A stretch of DNA of 64,000 nucleotides from Arenicella chitinivorans (GTDB lineage Bacteria; Pseudomonadota; Gammaproteobacteria; Arenicellales; Arenicellaceae): positions 186,001 through 250,000 of the forward strand of contig NZ_BMXA01000004.1 of the NCBI RefSeq assembly GCF_014651515.1, given 5' to 3'. The position numbers and the translations under genes are program-made. The notes under the pieces were generated by a model that saw only the letters and a list, made by a program, of their open reading frames with translations, searched no databases and was not told the DNA's origin. Below, one piece after another: positions 59,642-64,000 of this stretch (positions within the stretch are counted from its first letter, which is position 1; each line of letters opens with the position of its first letter).

Positions 59642-60492
59642 GGCTCGATTAGACGTTTTGACTTAAATATAAAGCGGCTGTAAATGATACCCAGTGATAA
59701 ACCATCGGTGGTTTCGACCAACGGAGAATCTTCAAAACTGGCACCGGAAATATTCTCGTAACGCAAAAACCATACCCAGAGCCGGTCTTGGTTTTTGGAG
59801 CGCAACGTCATTAATAACCGTGAACCTGAATACCCGCTACTGGCGGCGTACTCAGGGCGGTCGTCAGTGGCAAACTCCGAAGCGACACCGTAGTACACGT
59901 TTTGGTAGTCACGTGTCCCGAACTGCGGTCCCAGTGCTACTCCAGCGCGCCAGGGCTGTTCGCGCCACTCAAAATTACGGAAATAGGTGATGTTGGGAGC
60001 AAAGGTGAAACCAGATTCATCGATACCCTGTTCGCCAATACCAAAGTTAGCGCGAATTGGCAGGTTGAGTTGCCACTGGTCAAAATCTGACTCGGCTAGC
60101 TTCAACTCCAGTGAGGGTCCAATCTGCAGCCGACTATCGATGTCCGGCATTCCGGCACGTAAGTCGACGTCGTCACTGTCAACCGCGAGATTGAAGTCGA
60201 GGCTCATTTCGAGTTTGGCGCGATCATTATTCAATAATAAGGCGCGCACGCCAGCCTCATCTGACTTCAGTACGTCGCCGCGATATATTGGCACCGGAAC
60301 TGGGAAAATCAAATTTCGTTGCTGCTTGGTGCCAATGTAGTAGGGTTGGTGCAGACCGCCTAAACCCAAACCTAACTCCCAAAGCGGCAGCTGTTTGGCC
60401 GTTGTCGACATACTCATACCCAGCATCGCCAATAGCAGTAAATTGCGGGTAGAGGCTAAGAATCTGTGGTGCGAGACGGTTGGCATGGTCAT
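59638..60492 (-). CDS. MipA/OmpV-family outer-membrane protein
   Basis: A 284-residue exported beta-barrel protein. A signal peptide (about 1-32, with the LLLLAMLGMSMS helix) precedes a barrel with alternating strands: LGLGGLHQPYYIGTKQQRNLIFPVPVPIYRGD and RAGVALGPQFGTRDYQNVYYGV are typical MipA/OmpV blocks. The last strand ends in aromatic residues (LSLGIIYSRFIFKS). In relatives it is linked to murein synthesis scaffolds or outer-membrane permeability. Confidence 0.85.
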   Translation of the reverse strand: MTMPTVSHHRFLASTRNLLLLAMLGMSMSTTAKQLPLWELGLGLGGLHQPYYIGTKQQRNLIFPVPVPIYRGDVLKSDEAGVRALLLNNDRAKLEMSLDFNLAVDSDDVDLRAGMPDIDSRLQIGPSLELKLAESDFDQWQLNLPIRANFGIGEQGIDESGFTFAPNITYFRNFEWREQPWRAGVALGPQFGTRDYQNVYYGVASEFATDDRPEYAASSGYSGSRLLMTLRSKNQDRLWVWFLRYENISGASFEDSPLVETTDGLSLGIIYSRFIFKSKRLIEP

Positions 60493-60618
60493 CTTTGTGG
60501 ACGATTGTGGATGGCTAAACTCGATACGATCAGTCTAACTTTGATAGAATCTGAAAGCCATCGTGAATATCAGTGCCACGTTTAATTGACTATAGCCATC
60601 CTGAGAATGGCGTACCTT

Positions 60619-61791
60619 ATGGACATTCGTTTATTAGATTACCAATCAACCTCGGCGGCGGGCGTCGATATCGGCGCGTTGCGGCAATCGATCGATACGC
60701 AAACCAGCGGATTACGTAAAAATGACATGCCTGGGTCGGATCTAACAACCTGGATCGGTCGTGTGCCCGGGGTTGAAGACATTAACTTAGGTGATTGGCA
60801 GAGCCGTAATAATGCCTTAGCGCATCTGGGTTACCAGCAAGGCACGATTGCCACGCACGTAGAGAATCTGAAGTCATCGCTGGGGTCGCAGCGACTCGGA
60901 ATTGTGATGGGCTCAAGCACATCAAGTATTGACCGTACTGAAGCGGCCTACCGTCACCTCGAGGATGGGGCGTTGAGCTTACCGTATCGCCAACCCTTAG
61001 TTCACAATCCCCATGCGCCCAGCTTGTATATGGCACATTTGACCGGCATCACCGGCCCGGCGCTGACCATCAACACCGCTTGTTCATCCAGCGCTAAGGT
61101 ATTTGCGACCGGTGCGCGCTGGCTGCGGGCTGGCATCGTCGATGCCGTGCTGGTGGGTGGTGTCGACACACTGTGTTTAAGCGTGTTGCATGGATTCGAT
61201 TCATTGCAACTGGTGTCGCCAAACCAGTGCCGACCATTAGATCAACACCGTGACGGAATCAATCTCGGTGAAGCCAGTGGTTTCGCGATCCTGGTGCGAG
61301 CAGGCGACGGTTACGCAGACAGCGGTATTCGCTTGCTCGGCTATGGTGAAAGTTCAGACGCGCATCATATGTCGCATCCACATCCCGATGGATTGGGCGC
61401 CAGATTGGCCATGCAGCAGGCGCTAACACGAGCGCAGTTGCGCCCGGAACAAATAGACTACATAAACCTGCACGGCACCTCGAGTCGCGCCAACGATTTG
61501 ATCGAAGGCCAGCTGATCGGTAAATTATTCCCAAAATCAACCCAAGTTTCTTCCACCAAAGCGTGGATGGGACATACCTTAGGTGCCGCAGGTATTACCG
61601 AGGCCTTGATTGCAGTGGATGCGTTACAGCGCGGGGTTATTCCAGGTTCGTTGAATCTGGCGGAGCTGGATCACGAACTCGATTTGTCGGTGCAGGCTGA
61701 CAATATCACCCGTGACATGCACTACGTGTTGTCGAATTCATTCGGTTTTGGTGGCAACAATTGCTGTCTTGTCTTTGGGAGCGTGGCATGA
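60619..61791 (+). CDS. Beta-ketoacyl-ACP synthase (type II pigment/polyene type)
   Basis: A 390-residue condensing enzyme. The triad Cys-His-His is intact: TACSSS (Cys155), HGTSSRAND and GHTLGAAG. ATG 60619 is taken as the start because MDIRLLDYQSTSA fits the family; ATG 60607 and TTG 60586 are in-frame alternatives. The next gene starts within its stop codon (ATGA) and encodes a chain-length-factor-like partner. Gene order resembles aryl polyene clusters. Confidence 0.85.
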   Translation: MDIRLLDYQSTSAAGVDIGALRQSIDTQTSGLRKNDMPGSDLTTWIGRVPGVEDINLGDWQSRNNALAHLGYQQGTIATHVENLKSSLGSQRLGIVMGSSTSSIDRTEAAYRHLEDGALSLPYRQPLVHNPHAPSLYMAHLTGITGPALTINTACSSSAKVFATGARWLRAGIVDAVLVGGVDTLCLSVLHGFDSLQLVSPNQCRPLDQHRDGINLGEASGFAILVRAGDGYADSGIRLLGYGESSDAHHMSHPHPDGLGARLAMQQALTRAQLRPEQIDYINLHGTSSRANDLIEGQLIGKLFPKSTQVSSTKAWMGHTLGAAGITEALIAVDALQRGVIPGSLNLAELDHELDLSVQADNITRDMHYVLSNSFGFGGNNCCLVFGSVA

Positions 61792-62588
61792 GTGAATTTA
61801 ACTTCAGCGTACTCGGTATTGGCGCATGGGGATTAACCGCGCGCAGTTGGCCCGAGCTTCAAGAATTAATGGCTGGTAAACCCATTGAAGACGATGGCAG
61901 CAAAGGACCAAAGCCAGCCTTAATCCCCGCCAATGAACGCCGACGTGCGCCATTGCCGGTGCGCTTGGCAGTGGAGACTTCCGCGCAGGCCTGTGCAGCA
62001 GCAAAACTTGACCCAGCGGAGGTTGGCTGTGTCTTCGTGTCCGGCCTAGGTGATACCGCGCTGACAGACTATATGTGTACCGTGCTTGCGAGCGATAATA
62101 AAGCTTTGTCACCAACCAAGTTTCACAATTCAGTACACAACGCTGCGGCGGGATACTGGACCATCAGCACCGGCTGTACGGAAGCAGCGAATTCGGTCGC
62201 CGGATTCGACGAATCGGTGTCTCTGACATTGGTGGAAGCCTTGATTCAGGCTGAGGAGGAACAACGTCCTCTGTTGATGACGTTTTATGATGCGCCCGTA
62301 TCCGCTGTCTTGCAGCCACTCTTAAAGAATCCGTATCCGTTTTCAGTGTCGCTGGTGATTGCCCCAGAGAGCTTGTCACCAGCGGGGTCACCGGTCTGGT
62401 CTGCCAGCGTGATGACAGAGGCCGCAACCTGGCCGTCTGCTAACTGGCCAGGTGAGCTACAGGACTGTTATCAATCAAATCCAGTTGCGCGGGTACTTTG
62501 TATATTGGACATGCTCACCGGAGGGCTAGACTCTGTCACCATGCCGTTGAGTTCTGCCACTGCCGTGACTGTCACGCGTGTTAGTTGA
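61788..62588 (+). CDS. Ketosynthase-like chain-length factor
   Basis: A 266-residue protein of the beta-ketoacyl synthase N-terminal-like type (Ketoacyl-synt_2) used as chain-length factor in aryl polyene, xanthomonadin and related clusters. It begins FNFSVLGIGAWGLTARSW and includes the family block NSVHNAAAGYWTISTGC. It lacks the classical catalytic TACSSS. Translationally coupled to the upstream ketosynthase, and 3 bp before the flavoprotein gene. Confidence 0.82.
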   Translation: MSEFNFSVLGIGAWGLTARSWPELQELMAGKPIEDDGSKGPKPALIPANERRRAPLPVRLAVETSAQACAAAKLDPAEVGCVFVSGLGDTALTDYMCTVLASDNKALSPTKFHNSVHNAAAGYWTISTGCTEAANSVAGFDESVSLTLVEALIQAEEEQRPLLMTFYDAPVSAVLQPLLKNPYPFSVSLVIAPESLSPAGSPVWSASVMTEAATWPSANWPGELQDCYQSNPVARVLCILDMLTGGLDSVTMPLSSATAVTVTRVS

Positions 62589-62591
62589 AGC

Positions 62592-64000
62592 ATGAGGACT
62601 TTACACAAAGACGTGATCGTCGCTGGCGGCGGTTTGGCCGGCTTGAGTTTGGCCTACCAGTTGCATCAGGCCAACCCGGCGTTAGACATTGTGGTGATCG
62701 AGCGCAATCAGTTTCCTGTACCGGAAAAAACTGCCAAGGTTGGAGAGTCCACGGTCGAAATAGGCTCGCGCTACCTAAAAAATACCTTGAACATGGGGCA
62801 GCATTTCACAGACCGTCATTTGCGAAAGCACGGATTGCGTTGCTTTTTCGGTAACCCGCAGTCGGATTTTAGCCGGCAAGATGAACTCGGTGTCAGTGAG
62901 CTATTTGGGATTCCAACCTATCAAATCGATCGGGGTGCGATCGAAAACCACCTGCAACAGGCGCTTGTCGAGCGCGGTGTCACGGTACTCGATGGCGTGA
63001 CGACATCCTCGTTGGATGTTCGAGAGAAACAAAAGCGCGTCACCGTACAAGGACCCCACGGCGAGCAGGTGATTCAGGCGCCTTGGTTGGTGGATGCTGC
63101 TGGCCGGCAGGCACTGGTAAAGCGGCAATTGGGTCTGGCTAAGCCTAACCCGCACAAAGGCAATGCCTTGTGGTTTCGTGTGGATAAACAAATCAAGCTG
63201 GATGCCTGGTCAACCGATGCCGATTGGCAGGCGCGTATAAAGCAAGCTAATACACGCTGGCTAAGTACCAATCATTTGATGGGGCCTGGCTATTGGGTCT
63301 GGATTATACCGTTGGACAACGGTGCGACCAGTATTGGCGTTGTGATGGACGATCAAGCATTTGAAGCGCACGACTTCTCGACTTTTGCCAATACGCTTGC
63401 CTGGCTACAACAACATCATCCACGTTGTGCGGAGGAAATCGCCGATGCCAAGGTGTTAGATTATGTTGTGATCCGCGATTACGCGCAGAGCTGTAAGCAA
63501 TTATTTTCGGATCAAGGTTGGGGCCTCACTGGTGAGGCCGGCGTGTTTGCCGACCCATTTTATTCGCCAGGCAGTGATTTCATAGCGTTTAATAATTGTT
63601 TTTTGACGCAACTGATTAGTGATGATTTTGCCGGCCGCGATATCCGATTACAGAGCCGGTTGTTTGATTCCATTAATCAATCGTTTTTCGACAGCACGTT
63701 ATCGTTGTACACCGGTGAGTATGGTGGCTTTGGCGATCGACGCATGATGGCCCTCAAATTAGTGTGGGATTATGCCTATTACTGGGGTGTCTTGAGTTTG
63801 TTGTTTTTCCGCAATGCGATGACCGACGTCGATCTTATGCGGCAACTCAATCGCCCGTTGAAGCAGGCGCAGATGCTAAATCAATCCGTACAGGCTGCCT
63901 TTCGTGAACGCGCCCGTAAACGCCTGGTGTTGCCAACTCAAGGGGTGTTTATGGATCAGTTTACGGTACCGTGCCTGAAACATTTTAATCAGGTACTCGA
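62592..64000 (+). CDS. Halogenase-like FAD-dependent oxidoreductase (partial, continues beyond right edge)
   Basis: An open frame from ATG 62592 to the right edge, at least 469 codons. FAD-binding motif GGGLAGLSLAYQL, then VGESTVEIGSRYL, and the mid-protein motif GLTGEAGVFADPFYSPGSDF seen in tryptophan-halogenase-like flavoproteins. Whether it truly halogenates is unknown: the WxWxIP-like stretch appears as YWVWIIPL, which favours the halogenase group. Relatives sit in xanthomonadin and aryl polyene clusters. Confidence 0.82.
   Translation, partial: MRTLHKDVIVAGGGLAGLSLAYQLHQANPALDIVVIERNQFPVPEKTAKVGESTVEIGSRYLKNTLNMGQHFTDRHLRKHGLRCFFGNPQSDFSRQDELGVSELFGIPTYQIDRGAIENHLQQALVERGVTVLDGVTTSSLDVREKQKRVTVQGPHGEQVIQAPWLVDAAGRQALVKRQLGLAKPNPHKGNALWFRVDKQIKLDAWSTDADWQARIKQANTRWLSTNHLMGPGYWVWIIPLDNGATSIGVVMDDQAFEAHDFSTFANTLAWLQQHHPRCAEEIADAKVLDYVVIRDYAQSCKQLFSDQGWGLTGEAGVFADPFYSPGSDFIAFNNCFLTQLISDDFAGRDIRLQSRLFDSINQSFFDSTLSLYTGEYGGFGDRRMMALKLVWDYAYYWGVLSLLFFRNAMTDVDLMRQLNRPLKQAQMLNQSVQAAFRERARKRLVLPTQGVFMDQFTVPCLKHFNQVL

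Overview
The window is a contiguous stretch of a gammaproteobacterial chromosome around the replication origin, probably from a marine, heterotrophic, exoenzyme-secreting bacterium. The evidence is the gene order atp / parB-parA-rsmG-mnmG / mnmE-yidC-yidD-rnpA-rpmH / dnaA-dnaN-gyrB, as in pseudomonads and relatives, together with a LifO-dependent lipase, MlaA, SecB, EnvC, ApaGH, PepN and a probable aryl-polyene-type ketosynthase cluster. I cannot name the genus from sequence alone.

Layout. 1-3926 (minus): atpI-B-E-F-H-A, with atpA cut by the left edge. 3927-10082: an accessory block between atpI and parB, holding a hybrid sensor kinase and a NarL-type regulator (convergent), a secreted beta-helix protein, a MerR regulator divergent from a DUF2938 membrane protein, an M50-like metallopeptidase and a small membrane protein. 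10083-14440 (minus): parB, parA, rsmG, mnmG. 14441-21120: a second accessory block between mnmG and mnmE, with a polysaccharide deacetylase, lipase plus its foldase, a cupin, a second secreted alpha/beta hydrolase and two envelope proteins of unknown function. 21121-25260 (minus): mnmE, yidC, yidD, rnpA, rpmH. 25648-31099 (plus): dnaA, dnaN, gyrB. The dnaA-dnaN gap carries DnaA boxes and an AT-rich stretch (probable oriC). The dnaN-gyrB gap carries two parS sites and no recF.

31.1-42.9 kb holds housekeeping and envelope genes: apaG-apaH-mlaA-secB-rhodanese on the minus strand, envC-ctpA on the plus strand, a secreted M20 amidohydrolase, a DUF465 protein, and thpR-PHP-pepN. 43.2-49.2 kb is a tight three-gene operon for exported proteins: a DUF1800-like protein, a DUF1501 protein, and a PQQ-type sugar dehydrogenase fused to a CxxCH segment. 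It is followed by a short-chain dehydrogenase and, on the minus strand, a sulfite reductase operon that ends in a CxxC thioredoxin-like protein and an unlisted 41-residue membrane protein. Then come an MBL-fold hydrolase, a TPR lipoprotein, a large secreted subtilase, a VOC protein and a MipA-like outer-membrane protein. From 60.6 kb to the right edge three tightly spaced genes (ketosynthase, chain-length-factor-like ketosynthase, halogenase-like flavoprotein) look like the start of an aryl polyene or xanthomonadin-like pigment cluster.

How the genes work together. The core is the replication, segregation and membrane-insertion machinery arranged around the origin. ParA and ParB are encoded 14-18 kb from the two parS sites they probably use. 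Genes left of the origin run mostly leftward and dnaA-dnaN-gyrB run rightward, as expected for divergent replication. Inserted into this core are modules for degrading external polymers (lipids, peptides, possibly sugars) that would have high copy number during fast growth. I saw no tRNA, rRNA, CRISPR array or insertion sequence.
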